64,000 bases of DNA from Massilia sp. YIM B02763 (GTDB lineage Bacteria; Pseudomonadota; Gammaproteobacteria; Burkholderiales; Burkholderiaceae_D), in assembly GCF_030412015.1 (NCBI RefSeq), contig NZ_JASNRD010000003.1, positions 310,001 to 374,000 of the forward strand, given 5' to 3'. Of the stretch, positions 1-9,314 are shown in pieces. The translations under genes were made by a program, and so were the position numbers. The notes under the pieces were generated by a model that did not search any database, was not told where the DNA came from, and worked only from the letters and a program-made list of their open reading frames with translations. Each line of letters starts with the position of its first letter. The stretch's first letter is position 1.

Positions 1-539
1 ACTGTGACGGCCCGCTGTACAAGGGCAAGCGCGTGGCCGTGATCGGCGGCGGCAACTCGGGCGTCGAGGCGGCGATCGACCTGGCCGGTATCGTCGAGCA
101 CGTGACGCTGCTGGAGTTCTCGAGCCAGCTGAAGGCCGACGCGGTGCTGGTCAAGAAGGCGGAAAGCCTGTCCAACGTGACCATCCACGTGAACGCGCAG
201 ACCACCGAGATCACCGGCGACGGCAGCAAGGTGAACGGCATCGCGTTCAAGGACCGCCTGACGGGCGAGGAGCACCACGTGCCGCTGGCCGGCGTGTTCG
301 TGCAGATTGGCCTGGTGCCCAACACCGAGTTCCTGAAAGGGACCGTGGAACTGTCGCGCTTCGGCGAGATCATCGTCGACGCCCATGGCCGCACCAACGT
401 GCCGGGCGTGTTCGCCGCGGGCGACTCGACCACCACGCCGTACAAGCAGATCGTGATCGCGGCGGGCGAGGGGGCGAAAGCGGCGCTGTCGGCCTTCGAC
501 TACCTGATCCGCATGCCGGTGGCCGTCGAAGCGGCATAA
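1..539 (+). CDS. ahpF: Alkyl hydroperoxide reductase subunit F, C-terminal part
   Basis: The reading frame is open from base 3, so the gene starts left of the window; only about 179 of some 520 residues are present. AhpF is the flavoprotein that passes electrons from NADH to the peroxiredoxin AhpC. The visible part begins just after the redox CxxC (CDGPLYKGK follows it), continues with the second Rossmann motif [10 protein letters not shown] for NADH, and ends with the FAD-contacting [13 protein letters not shown] segment and the family ending SAFDYLIR. It matches E. coli AhpF closely over this region. A strong terminator follows. ahpC would be expected upstream, outside the window. Confidence 0.97.
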   Translation, partial: CDGPLYKGKRVAVIGGGNSGVEAAIDLAGIVEHVTLLEFSSQLKADAVLVKKAESLSNVTIHVNAQTTEITGDGSKVNGIAFKDRLTGEEHHVPLAGVFVQIGLVPNTEFLKGTVELSRFGEIIVDAHGRTNVPGVFAAGDSTTTPYKQIVIAAGEGAKAALSAFDYLIRMPVAVEAA

Positions 540-610
540 GGACCAGCGTCAGGGACGACGAGATCCGGCGCGCAGCGCGTGCCGGACCGGTTCGATCGAA
601 GTTCTGGAAG

Positions 611-644
611 AGCAGCATCTCCGCAAGAGATGCTGCTTTTTTTT
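611..644 (+). terminator. Rho-independent terminator of ahpF
   Basis: A perfect 10-bp stem (AGCAGCATCT with AGATGCTGCT) closes a 7-base loop and is followed by eight T. It lies 72 bases after the ahpF stop codon and abuts the end of the convergent receiver gene. Confidence 0.93.
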
Positions 645-1104
645 ATGTCCGGCGTTCGCCGTTCGGGACAGGGCGCGGACCGCGCGCGTCGTTGCGGCGC
701 TGGCTGCCGCAGCGGCGCTCGCGTCCAGTGCGCAGCAGCACGGGATGGGCGCCGGTGCCATCCAGGCCGAATTCGATGGCATGGCGCAGCGCGCGCACCG
801 TGACGGGCATGTTGACGGTGCCGCTGAACTGCCGGTACTGCGGCGGCAACGGGCCGTCCGGCGGCACCAGCAGGATCGTCGGCGCCCAGGGCGCCAGGCG
901 GTTCAATTCGCCGGGCAGGCTGCGACGATCGCCGTCGCCATGCGTGTGGGTCGTGAGAATGAGGTCGAAACGCAGCGCGCGCGTGGCGTTCAGTGCGGCC
1001 GCCGGGCTGTCGGTCTCGGCGACCGTGTAGCCGAGCGACTTGAGCAGTGCGGCGCTGTGGCGGCGCGATTCGACGTCTTCATCGTTGAGCAGGGCGTACT
1101 TCAT
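643..1104 (-). CDS. Degenerate response-regulator receiver protein
   Basis: A 153-residue protein with the shape of a CheY-like receiver. The acidic pair is present near the N-terminus (NDEDVESRR). The strand that should carry the phospho-acceptor aspartate reads FDLILTTHT, with threonine there, and the usual Lys-Pro near the end reads NMP. It therefore probably cannot be phosphorylated in the normal way and may act as a pseudo-receiver. The last 30 residues are Arg-rich and low in complexity. The start is supported by an AGGAGG-type site about 8 bases upstream. No kinase or output domain is next to it. It is convergent with ahpF. Confidence 0.7.
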   Translation of the reverse strand: MKYALLNDEDVESRRHSAALLKSLGYTVAETDSPAAALNATRALRFDLILTTHTHGDGDRRSLPGELNRLAPWAPTILLVPPDGPLPPQYRQFSGTVNMPVTVRALRHAIEFGLDGTGAHPVLLRTGRERRCGSQRRNDARGPRPVPNGERRT

Positions 1105-1611
1105 GATGGAGTCCTCCTGCCGAGTGTATGTGCTCCCATTGACTATTATTCAACATTGAACTTGTAACAAATTAATGGGTCGAAAAAGTAATCGGCCACT
1201 GACGGGAGGGCAGGTGCGCACGGTTGGGTGCGCTACCGAGCGGCGATGCGCCGCAGGGTGTAAACTGGGGTTTCCGTCAATGGAAGAACAGTGAAGGCAC
1301 ACCGCCCAGTGCATCCGTATTGCACAGCAGCCAGGTGGCTGCGCTGGTCACGCCGACGTGCAGGGCCGTCCAGGCTGTGGGAAAGATGCGGGTCATGATG
1401 GCCTCCGAGGGTTCGCCGTTTGCGTTGATGTTGGAATCATCATAGTTTCTATGCTGTCGGGAAACTATCGGCTGGAATTCCGTCACGTTGTAGGAGTAGA
1501 CCTCGTTCAGCTGTCTGATCAGCAGTCGTAGCTCATGGTTGGCTTCCTACGGCGACCGTAGGTTGCGTCCTATAGCGTGCTCTGGTACTCAGGCTTACAG
1601 TGGGAGCCATC
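1105..1611. other. Intergenic region between receiver gene and recQ
   Basis: This stretch of about 500 bases holds an AT-rich divergent promoter-like part near 1140-1185, the small leftward ORF at 1277-1396, and a short inverted repeat at 1546-1562 (CCTACGG, CGA, CCGTAGG) 50 bases before the recQ start. The repeat could be an operator or a leader hairpin. I see no tRNA, IS end or further gene. Confidence 0.5.
1277..1396 (-). CDS. Possible 39-residue small hydrophobic protein
   Basis: A short ORF with the start MTRIFPTAWTALHVGV. It is preceded by GGAGG five bases before ATG, which is the main reason to believe it. Much of the peptide is hydrophobic and could form one membrane-spanning helix, ending SLFFH. 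I do not recognise a family. It sits alone in the spacer upstream of recQ and points away from it. A chance ORF cannot be excluded in GC-rich DNA, although this local stretch is less GC-rich than its neighbours. Confidence 0.35.
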   Translation of the reverse strand: MTRIFPTAWTALHVGVTSAATWLLCNTDALGGVPSLFFH

Positions 1612-3360
1612 ATGACGACCCACGACCCCAAACTCCTCCACAAAGGCGTGCTTGCGGTGCGCCGCAACACTATCCGCCGCCTGTTGCATACCGTGTTCGG
1701 CATCGAACACCTGCGCGACGGCCAGCAACGCGTGATCGACAGCGTCCTCGACGGCAAGGACACGCTGGCCATCATGCCCACCGGCAGCGGTAAATCGCTG
1801 TGCTACCAGATTCCCGCCCGTGTCCTCGGCGGCATGACCATCGTCGTCTCTCCCTTGATCTCGCTGATGCAGGACCAGCTCGGCAAGCTCGAGGAGATGG
1901 GCGTGCGCGCCGTGCAGGTCAACAGCAGCTTGAACGCCGAGGAAGAGCGCGCCAGCCTGGCCGCCATCGCCGAGGAGCGCTGCGAGATCGTGTTCTGCAC
2001 GCCGGAGCGCCTGTCCCAGCCCGAATTCGTCGCCACGCTCAAGGGCGTGAAGGTGGCGCTGGTGGCCGTCGACGAAGCCCACTGCATCTCGCAGTGGGGC
2101 CACGATTTCCGCCCGGCCTATCTGGAGATGGCCGGCGCCATCGAGGCGATCGGCCGCCCGCCCGTGCTGGCGCTGACGGCCACGGCGACGGAGGACGTGG
2201 TCGAGGACATCGGGCGCCAACTCAATCGTGCGCGCATGAACGTCATCAACACGGGCGTGTACCGCCCGAACCTGCGCTACGGCGTGGTGCAGGTGACGAA
2301 CCACGAGGAAAAGCTGCAGCAGGCGCTGCGCCTCGTGCGCGAGACGGCCGGGGTGGGCATCGTGTACGCTGCCACCGTCAAGGCGGCCGAGGAGTTCTAC
2401 CAGCTGCTGGAAGAGGCCGGGGAATCGGCTGCGCTGTACCACGGCAAGCTGCCGTCCGCCGAGCGCAAGGCCAACCAGGAACTGTTCATGCACGACGAAC
2501 GGCGCGTGATGGTGGCGACGAACGCCTTCGGCATGGGCATCGACAAGCCGGACACGCGCTTCGTGATCCACCTGCAGATCCCGGCCAACCTGGAAGCGTA
2601 TTACCAGGAATCCGGCCGCGCCGGCCGGGACGGCCAGGATGCCGACTGCACGCTGCTGTTCCTGCAGGACGACAAGCGCGTGCAGCAGTTCTTCCTCGTC
2701 AAGCACTATCCCGCGGCCGAGGAAATCCGCGCCGTCTACGAAGCCGTGCGCGGCGTCGCCGAGGAAGGCGATGCGACCCCGGCCCGCGTCGAGGAAGCGG
2801 CCGGGGACCTGGCCGGACCGCACCTGAAGGTGTGCCTGAAGCTGCTCAAGGATGCGCGCCTGCTGCGCCAGAACCGCAAGCTGTGCTGGCTCCCGACCAG
2901 CCACGCGCCCGAGGAGAAGCTGTTCTCGGCCATGGCCGAGATCTACCGCCGGAAGCAGGAGCGCGACAAGGAAGCGCTGGAGCAGATGGTGTCGTACGCC
3001 GTGAGCGGCTTCTGCCGCTGGAAGCTGCTGCTCGACTACTTCGGCGACGAAGTCGACGGATTCGAGAAGTGCTGCCGCTGCGACAACTGCCAGAACCCGC
3101 CGGCGGCCGTGCTGACGGAGGACATCGTCATTCGCGACGACGAGTTCGACCGCGAGCCCGACCCGGAGCACGATGCGCCCGCGCCGGCGTTCGAGGCCGG
3201 CGCATCCGTGAAAGTGGCCAAGTACGGTGCGGGCACCGTGGTGTGCTGCGCCGGCGAGCAGGTGACGATCGCCTTCCCCGACGGGGAGCAGCGTTCCTTC
3301 CTCGCGAGTTTCGTGAAGCCGGCCAGGAAGCGCAAGGCCGTCGTGGAAGGAGCCCCATGA
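1612..3360 (+). CDS. recQ: RecQ-family ATP-dependent DNA helicase, non-canonical architecture
   Basis: A 582-residue superfamily 2 helicase that unwinds DNA 3' to 5' during repair. Walker A TGSGKS has its lysine at about residue 61, DEAH is at about 154-157, and the arginine-finger motif SGRAGRDG is near 334-341. In E. coli RecQ the zinc site follows soon after this motif. Here about 100 residues resembling a winged helix lie in between, and the zinc cysteines come at about 468, 487, 490 and 493. There is no HRDC domain; the protein ends in about 45 residues that look like a small beta barrel (VAKYGAGTVV). ATG 1612 is chosen over GTG 1600 because GGGAG lies five bases before it. The stop overlaps the next start as ATGA. 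Confidence 0.9.
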   Translation: MTTHDPKLLHKGVLAVRRNTIRRLLHTVFGIEHLRDGQQRVIDSVLDGKDTLAIMPTGSGKSLCYQIPARVLGGMTIVVSPLISLMQDQLGKLEEMGVRAVQVNSSLNAEEERASLAAIAEERCEIVFCTPERLSQPEFVATLKGVKVALVAVDEAHCISQWGHDFRPAYLEMAGAIEAIGRPPVLALTATATEDVVEDIGRQLNRARMNVINTGVYRPNLRYGVVQVTNHEEKLQQALRLVRETAGVGIVYAATVKAAEEFYQLLEEAGESAALYHGKLPSAERKANQELFMHDERRVMVATNAFGMGIDKPDTRFVIHLQIPANLEAYYQESGRAGRDGQDADCTLLFLQDDKRVQQFFLVKHYPAAEEIRAVYEAVRGVAEEGDATPARVEEAAGDLAGPHLKVCLKLLKDARLLRQNRKLCWLPTSHAPEEKLFSAMAEIYRRKQERDKEALEQMVSYAVSGFCRWKLLLDYFGDEVDGFEKCCRCDNCQNPPAAVLTEDIVIRDDEFDREPDPEHDAPAPAFEAGASVKVAKYGAGTVVCCAGEQVTIAFPDGEQRSFLASFVKPARKRKAVVEGAP

Positions 3361-4427
3361 GCGACATGGTCGTCGTCCGCAAGGAAGGACTGTATTGCGT
3401 CCCCGGCGATTTCTACATCGACCCGTGGAAGCCGGTGGACCGCGCCGTCATCACCCATGCGCACGGCGACCATGCGCGCTGGGGCCACCGGCACTACCTG
3501 GCCTCGCAACCGAGCGTGAACATCCTGAAGTCGCGCCTGGGGCAGGACATCAACGTCGATGGCCTCGCGTACGGCGAGCGCATCGTGCACAACGGCGTGG
3601 CGATCTCGCTGCATCCAGCCGGCCACGTGCTCGGCTCCGCCCAGGTGCGCATGGAACACGAGGGAGAAATCTGGGCCGCGTCGGGCGACTACAAGGTCGA
3701 GCCGGATGCCACCTGCGCGCCGTTCGAACCCGTGCGCTGCCACAGCTTCATCACCGAGTCGACCTTCGGGCTGCCGATCTACCGCTGGGATCCGCAGCAG
3801 GACGTGTTCGACGACATCAACCGCTGGTGGCGCCGCAATGCGGAGGAGGGCCGCACCAGCGTGCTGTATGCCTACGCCTTCGGCAAGGCGCAGCGCCTGC
3901 TGTCGGGCCTGGACCCGTCCATCGGTCCCATCGTCTGCCACGGCGCCGTCGAGCCCTTGAACCGCGTGTACCGCGAAGGCGGCGTCGTGCTGCCGCACAC
4001 GCAGCTGGTCAGCGAGACGGACAAGGCCGATCTGAAAAGGGCGCTGGTGCTGGCGCCGCCGTCGGCCTCCGGCTCGACGTGGACGCGCCGCTTCGGCGAC
4101 TACAGCGACGCCTTCGCCAGCGGCTGGATGCTGCTGCGCGGCGCACGGCGGCGGCGCGGCGTCGACCGCGGCTTCGTGCTGTCCGACCATGCGGACTGGC
4201 CCGGGCTGCTGGAGGCGATCGCCGCCACCGGCGCCCAGCAGGTCGTCGTCACGCACGGCTCGATTCCCGTGATGGTGCGCTGGCTGTGCCAGATCGGCCT
4301 CGACGCGAAGGCCTTCGACACGGAGTACGGCGACGAGGACGACGAAGCCGTCGCCGGGAATGCCGAGCCGCCGTCGGAACCGCAGCCCGGGAAGGAGCAA
4401 CCTCGGGAAGGGACGTCCGATGCGTGA
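3357..4427 (+). CDS. Ligase-associated DNA exonuclease (metallo-beta-lactamase fold)
   Basis: A 356-residue protein of the ligase-associated DNA damage response exonuclease family, related to SNM1/Artemis nucleases. The metal-binding HxHxDH motif (HAHGDH) is at about residues 34-39; further metal ligands are suggested by HPAGHVLGSA and a C-terminal VLSDHADW motif. It is expected to process DNA ends for the neighbouring ligase. It starts inside the recQ stop (ATGA) with GGAG just upstream, and its stop lies 8 bases past the start of the ligase gene, so translation of the three is probably coupled. No signal peptide; cytoplasmic. The assignment rests on fold motifs plus the conserved gene set. 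Confidence 0.9.
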   Translation: MSDMVVVRKEGLYCVPGDFYIDPWKPVDRAVITHAHGDHARWGHRHYLASQPSVNILKSRLGQDINVDGLAYGERIVHNGVAISLHPAGHVLGSAQVRMEHEGEIWAASGDYKVEPDATCAPFEPVRCHSFITESTFGLPIYRWDPQQDVFDDINRWWRRNAEEGRTSVLYAYAFGKAQRLLSGLDPSIGPIVCHGAVEPLNRVYREGGVVLPHTQLVSETDKADLKRALVLAPPSASGSTWTRRFGDYSDAFASGWMLLRGARRRRGVDRGFVLSDHADWPGLLEAIAATGAQQVVVTHGSIPVMVRWLCQIGLDAKAFDTEYGDEDDEAVAGNAEPPSEPQPGKEQPREGTSDA

Positions 4428-6063
4428 ATTCGCCCGCCTGTACGCCGAACTCGACGAGACCACCGCCACCAACCGCAAGCTCGAGGCCCTGCAGAACTAC
4501 TTCAGCCATGCCGCTCCCGAGAACGCCGCCTGGGCCGTGTACTTCCTCGCCGGCGGCAAGCCGCGCCAGGCCGTCCCCAGCAAGCTGCTGCGCCAGTACG
4601 CGATCGAGTATGCGGGCCTGGACGAGTGGCTGTTCGACGAATCCTATGCCGCCGTCGGCGACACGGCCGAGACCATCGCCCACATCCTGCCCGCGCCCAA
4701 GCGCCACAGCGACGTCGGCCTGGCCGTCTGGATGGAAGAGCGCATCGGCCCCCTGCGCGGCGCCGATCCGGGCACGATCCGGGCGGCGCTGTTCGACTAT
4801 TGGGACGAGCTGACCTGGCGCGAGCGCTTCCTGTTCGTCAAGCTGATCGGCGGCGGGTTCCGCGTCGGCGTGTCGAAGCTGCTGGTGACGCGCGCGCTGG
4901 CCGCGATCGCCGCCGTCGACGCCAAGCTGATCGCCCAGCGCCTGATGGGCTGGACCGACGGCCGCGTCAAGCCGACGGCGGCCGGCTTCCTGCAACTGAT
5001 CGCCGCCCAGTCCGACGACGAGCACAAGCAGCGCGGCGGCCAGCCCTATCCCTTCTTCCTGGCGCACCAGCTCAATGCCGACCCGGCCACGCTGGGCGAC
5101 ATGGGGAACTGGCAGGTCGAGTGGAAGTACGACGGCATCCGCGCCCAGCTGGTGCGGCGCGGCGGACAGAACTTCCTGTGGTCGCGCGGCGAAGACCTGA
5201 TCACGGAACGCTTTCCGGAGCTGGCGGCGCTGTCGCTGCCGGAAGGGACCGTGGTCGACGGCGAAGTGCTGGTCTGGACCGGTGGGGATGCGCCGGCGCC
5301 GTTCGCCGACCTGCAGAAGCGCATCGGGCGCAAGACCTTGTCCGCCAAGCTGCTGGCCGAGCTGCCCGCCGTGCTGCTGGCCTACGACTTGCTGGAACTG
5401 GACGGCGTCGACCTGCGCGCGCTGCCGCAGCACGAGCGGCGCGCGCTGCTGGAGACGCTGGTCACGGGCGCGGCCCAGCCGCCATTGCGGATCTCGCCGC
5501 TGGTGACGGCCGACAGCTGGGAAGATTTGGGAAAACTACGTGCGGAATCGAGAGCCCGCGGCGTGGAAGGGATGATGCTCAAGGCGCGCGATGCCCAGTA
5601 CGGCGTGGGCCGCACCAAGGACGTCGGCACCTGGTGGAAGTGGAAGATCGACCCGTATGCCGTCGACGCCGTGCTGATCTACGCCCAGGCCGGCAGCGGA
5701 CGGCGCGCCTCGCTGTACACGGACTATACGTTCGCCGTGTGGGACGGCGAGGGCGAGGAGCGCAAGCTGGTCCCGTTCGCGAAAGCGTATTCGGGGCTGA
5801 CCGACGCCGAGATCCGCCAGGTCGACAATGCGATCCGCAAGACGACGGTGGAGAAATTCGGGCCCGTGCGCTCGGTGAAGCCGACGATGGTGTTCGAGAT
5901 CGGCTTCGAAGGCATCGCGCTGTCCACGCGCCACAAGGCCGGCATCGCCGTGCGCTTCCCGCGCATCCTGCGGCGGCGCGACGACAAGCCGGTCGAGGAA
6001 GCGGATACGCTCGACACGCTCAAGGGCTTGCTGGAAGCGGGGGCTGGCGAGGTAGCTCAATGA
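4420..6063 (+). CDS. ATP-dependent DNA ligase (bacterial ligase-associated type)
   Basis: A 547-residue ATP-dependent ligase, distinct from the housekeeping NAD-dependent LigA. The N-terminal third is the DNA-binding domain of the LigB/LigC type. The adenylation motif KYDGIR places the catalytic lysine near residue 236. The end of the nucleotidyltransferase domain and the OB fold follow, with [11 protein letters not shown] and the RFPRILRRR motif near the C-terminus. It seals nicks after ATP-dependent self-adenylation. The start at 4420 is preferred because the family begins MRxFAxLYAxLD and a purine-rich site precedes it. It overlaps genes on both sides, so it is part of one repair operon. 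Confidence 0.93.
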   Translation: MREFARLYAELDETTATNRKLEALQNYFSHAAPENAAWAVYFLAGGKPRQAVPSKLLRQYAIEYAGLDEWLFDESYAAVGDTAETIAHILPAPKRHSDVGLAVWMEERIGPLRGADPGTIRAALFDYWDELTWRERFLFVKLIGGGFRVGVSKLLVTRALAAIAAVDAKLIAQRLMGWTDGRVKPTAAGFLQLIAAQSDDEHKQRGGQPYPFFLAHQLNADPATLGDMGNWQVEWKYDGIRAQLVRRGGQNFLWSRGEDLITERFPELAALSLPEGTVVDGEVLVWTGGDAPAPFADLQKRIGRKTLSAKLLAELPAVLLAYDLLELDGVDLRALPQHERRALLETLVTGAAQPPLRISPLVTADSWEDLGKLRAESRARGVEGMMLKARDAQYGVGRTKDVGTWWKWKIDPYAVDAVLIYAQAGSGRRASLYTDYTFAVWDGEGEERKLVPFAKAYSGLTDAEIRQVDNAIRKTTVEKFGPVRSVKPTMVFEIGFEGIALSTRHKAGIAVRFPRILRRRDDKPVEEADTLDTLKGLLEAGAGEVAQ

Positions 6064-8552
6064 CGAAGTCGCAGGCGGAAAGCGCCGTCGACGCCTGGTT
6101 CGCGGGGCGCGGCTGGAAGGTGTTCCCGTTCCAGCGCGCCGTATGGAAGGCCGCGCTGGCCGGCGAGTCCGGGTTGCTGCATGCGAACACGGGCGCGGGC
6201 AAGACCTATGCCGTGTGGTTCGCGGCGCTGCTGCGCGGAGCGAACCGGACGCGGCGCCAGTCCAGCGGCCTGCGCGTGCTGTGGCTCACGCCCATGCGCG
6301 CGCTGGCGGCCGATACCCAGCGTTCGCTGGAGACGTCGGCCGCGGAGCTGGGCGCGGCGTATCCGGACATCTTCGGCAGCTGGAGCATCGGCGCGCGCAC
6401 GGGCGACACGGGGTCGGCCGAGCGCGCGCGCCAGTCGAAATCGCTGCCCGGCGCCCTCGTCACGACGCCGGAAAGCCTGTCGCTGCTGCTGTCGCACGCG
6501 GGTGCGCGCGACCAGTTCAAGCACCTGGACATGGTCATCATCGACGAATGGCACGAACTCCTCGGCAGCAAGCGCGGCGTGCAGGTGCAGCTGGCGCTGG
6601 CGCGGCTGCGGCGCTGGAATCCCGGCCTCGTCGTGTGGGGCCTGTCGGCGACGATGGGCAACCTCGACGAAGCGCGCGGCGTGCTGCTGGGCGCCAGCGC
6701 AGCCGACCGGGGCGTGCTGGTCGAGGGCGACCTCAAAAAGCAGATCGTCATCGACACGCTGGTGCCGCAGAACCCCTCGCGCTTTCCCTGGGCCGGCCAC
6801 CTGGGGCTGGCCATGATGCAGCCCGTGGTCGACGAGATCGACCAGCACGGTTCGACGCTCGTCTTCACCAACACCCGTCCGCAGGCGGAGCTGTGGTACC
6901 AGAACCTGATCGAGGCGCGCCCGGACTGGGCCGGCGTGGTGGCGCTGCACCACGGCTCGCTCGACCGCGAGGTGCGCGAATGGGTCGAGAACGGCCTCAA
7001 GCGGGGCGAACTGAAGGCCGTCGTGTGCACGGCGAGCCTGGACCTGGGTGTCGACTTCCTGCCCGTCGAGCGCGTGCTGCAGATCGGCAGCGCCAAGGGC
7101 ATCGCGCGCATCCTGCAGCGCGCGGGACGCAGCGGCCACGCGCCGGGCCGCGTGTCGCGCGTGACGCTGGTGCCGACCCACAGCCTGGAACTGCTGGAAG
7201 CGGCGGCCGTCAAGCGCGCCGTCGCGACCCACCGCATCGAGGCGCGCCGGCCGCCGAACAAGCCCTTCGACGTGCTGGTGCAGCACCTGGTGACGATCGC
7301 GCTGGGCGGCGGTTTCCGCGACGAGGAACTGTACGAGGAAGTGCGCAGCAGCTGGTCCTACCGCGAGCTCACGCGCGAGGAGTGGCAGTGGGCGCTGGAC
7401 TTCGTCGCGCGCGGCGGCCAGAGCCTGACGACCTATCCCGAGTACCGGCGCGTGCTGCCGGACGAGGCGGGCGTGCACCGCGTGCCCGATGCGACGATCG
7501 GGCGCCGCCACCGCATGAGCATCGGCACCATCGTGTCCGACGCGCAGATGAAGGTGCAGTACGTGAGCGGCGGACGCATCGGCACCGTCGAGGAATCCTT
7601 CATCGGCAGGATGAAGCCGGGCGACCGTTTTCTCTTTTCGGGCCGCATCCTGGAACTGGTGCGCGTGCACGAGATGACGGCGTTCGTGAAGCGCTCGGAA
7701 TCGAGCCGGGGCGCCGTCAGCCGCTGGAGCGGCGCCAAGGTGCCCCTGAGCGCAGAGCTGGCGCATGCCGCGCGCGAGGAATTGAAGCTGGCCAGCCAGG
7801 GCATCTACGACGGGCCCGAGATGCGCGCGCTGGTGCCGCTGTTCGAGATCCAGGAACGCTGGTCGGCGCTGCCCAGCAGCGACGTGCTGGTGGTCGAGAG
7901 CATGAAGAGCCGCGAAGGCTGGCACCTGTTCGCGTATCCGTTCGCGGGACGTTCCGTGCACACGGGACTGGCCTCGCTGCTGGCCTACCGCGTGGGACGG
8001 GTGATGCCCAGCACCTTCTCGGTCGCCGTCAACGACTACGGCTTCGAACTGCTGGCGCCGGAACCCGTCGACTGGGAAGCCGCGTTCGCCGCGGCGACGG
8101 GCGCGGACGTGGCCCTGTTCGACACGGGGAACCTGCTCGAGGACGTGCTCGACAGCCTGAACGCGACCCAGCTGTCGCAGCAGCGTTTCCGCGAAGTGGC
8201 CCGCATCGCCGGCCTCGTGTTCCAGGGCTACCCCGGCCAGCATAAATCGATGCGCCAGGTGCAGGCCTCGTCCTCGCTGTTCTTCGAGGTCTTCCGCAAG
8301 CACGACAGCGGCAACCTGCTGCTGACGCAGGCCGAGCGCGAGGTGCTGGAACAGGAACTGGAACTGACGCGCCTGCGCGATACGCTGGTCGAGCTGCACG
8401 GGCGCCGCATCGCGTTTCGCGAGGTGAAGCGCGCGACGCCATTCGGCTTCCCGCTGATGGTCGCGCGCTTCCGCGAAAAGGTCAGTACCGAGAAGCTGAA
8501 CGACCGCGTGGCGCGCATGCTGCGCGAACTGGAAAAGGCGGCCGCGGCATGA
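6060..8552 (+). CDS. Ligase-associated Lhr-type DEXH helicase
   Basis: An 830-residue superfamily 2 helicase of the short Lhr group always found beside this type of ligase. Walker A NTGAGKT has its lysine near residue 48, the Walker B box is DEWH near 162, and QRAGRSGH marks motif VI. The C-terminal half holds the winged-helix and Lhr core domains. It probably translocates 3' to 5' on single-stranded DNA and remodels damaged DNA for the exonuclease and ligase. The start overlaps the ligase stop as ATGA with GAGG upstream, and its own stop overlaps the next start in the same way. Confidence 0.92.
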   Translation: MTKSQAESAVDAWFAGRGWKVFPFQRAVWKAALAGESGLLHANTGAGKTYAVWFAALLRGANRTRRQSSGLRVLWLTPMRALAADTQRSLETSAAELGAAYPDIFGSWSIGARTGDTGSAERARQSKSLPGALVTTPESLSLLLSHAGARDQFKHLDMVIIDEWHELLGSKRGVQVQLALARLRRWNPGLVVWGLSATMGNLDEARGVLLGASAADRGVLVEGDLKKQIVIDTLVPQNPSRFPWAGHLGLAMMQPVVDEIDQHGSTLVFTNTRPQAELWYQNLIEARPDWAGVVALHHGSLDREVREWVENGLKRGELKAVVCTASLDLGVDFLPVERVLQIGSAKGIARILQRAGRSGHAPGRVSRVTLVPTHSLELLEAAAVKRAVATHRIEARRPPNKPFDVLVQHLVTIALGGGFRDEELYEEVRSSWSYRELTREEWQWALDFVARGGQSLTTYPEYRRVLPDEAGVHRVPDATIGRRHRMSIGTIVSDAQMKVQYVSGGRIGTVEESFIGRMKPGDRFLFSGRILELVRVHEMTAFVKRSESSRGAVSRWSGAKVPLSAELAHAAREELKLASQGIYDGPEMRALVPLFEIQERWSALPSSDVLVVESMKSREGWHLFAYPFAGRSVHTGLASLLAYRVGRVMPSTFSVAVNDYGFELLAPEPVDWEAAFAAATGADVALFDTGNLLEDVLDSLNATQLSQQRFREVARIAGLVFQGYPGQHKSMRQVQASSSLFFEVFRKHDSGNLLLTQAEREVLEQELELTRLRDTLVELHGRRIAFREVKRATPFGFPLMVARFREKVSTEKLNDRVARMLRELEKAAAA

Positions 8553-9232
8553 CGATGGCCGGCGCCTTCCCCCTCGACGTGGCCGGCGAGCGCCTCTGGC
8601 TGCTGCCGCAGAAGGCCGTGTACTGGCCGCGCCTGGCGCTGCTGGCCATCGCCGACATCCACTTCGGCAAGGCGGCCGCCTTCCGCTCCTTCGGCATTCC
8701 CGTCCCGCACGGCACGACCAATGAGAACCTCGATGCGCTCGACGCGCTCGTCGATGCGACGGGCGCCACGCATGTCCTCTTCCTGGGCGACTTCCTGCAC
8801 GCGCGCGCCTCGCACGCGGCCGCCACGCAGGCGGCGATGCTGGCCTGGCGCCTGCGCCGGCGCGAGCTCGTGCTGACGCTCGTGCGCGGCAACCACGACA
8901 AGCACGCGGGCGACCCGGCGGCGAGCCTGGCCATCGACCTCGTCGACGAACCGTACACGCTGGGACCGTTCTCGTTCTGCCACCATCCCGAGCTGGAGGA
9001 GGGCGCGTCCGGCTACGTGCTCGGGGGCCACGTGCATCCGGCCTATGTCCTGGCCACGCGCTTCGACGCGCTGCGCCTGCCGTGCTTCGTCGTCGGGCCG
9101 CGGCGCATGATCCTGCCCTCGTTCGGCGCGTTCACGGGCGGGCATGCGGTGCGGCCGGAACGGGACGAACGGATCTACGTCACGTCGGGCGATGCCGTCC
9201 ATCCGGTGCATCCGACGCATCCGGGTCGTTAG
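8549..9232 (+). CDS. pdeM: Ligase-associated phosphoesterase PdeM
   Basis: A 227-residue calcineurin-like metallophosphoesterase. All metal motifs are visible in order: ADIHFGK, FLGDFLH, GNHDKH, CHHPE and GGHVHP. PdeM is the fourth member of the ligase-associated set and is predicted to act as a DNA end-processing phosphodiesterase or endonuclease. It starts inside the helicase stop codon; an alternative ATG two codons on is possible. The C-terminal tail ([11 protein letters not shown]) is low in complexity. The operon appears to end here. Confidence 0.92.
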   Translation: MTMAGAFPLDVAGERLWLLPQKAVYWPRLALLAIADIHFGKAAAFRSFGIPVPHGTTNENLDALDALVDATGATHVLFLGDFLHARASHAAATQAAMLAWRLRRRELVLTLVRGNHDKHAGDPAASLAIDLVDEPYTLGPFSFCHHPELEEGASGYVLGGHVHPAYVLATRFDALRLPCFVVGPRRMILPSFGAFTGGHAVRPERDERIYVTSGDAVHPVHPTHPGR

Positions 9233-9314
9233 CGTAGGTTAGCGAGCGCACCGAGCCCTGCAATACAGCGGCGTAAGCTGGCCATATCGACAATCCGATT
9301 TTCCGGAGGACACC

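Noticed and set aside
549..803. Short ORFs on both strands after ahpF
   Set aside because: They overlap the terminator and the receiver gene, lack ribosome sites, and are Arg/Ser/Pro-rich like random GC-rich frames.
1570..3171. A 533-codon open frame on the - strand across recQ
   Set aside because: It is the antisense shadow of a well-supported gene in GC-rich DNA; composition is His/Arg/Gln-rich and no family motif is present. Similar long antisense frames over other genes were rejected in the same way.
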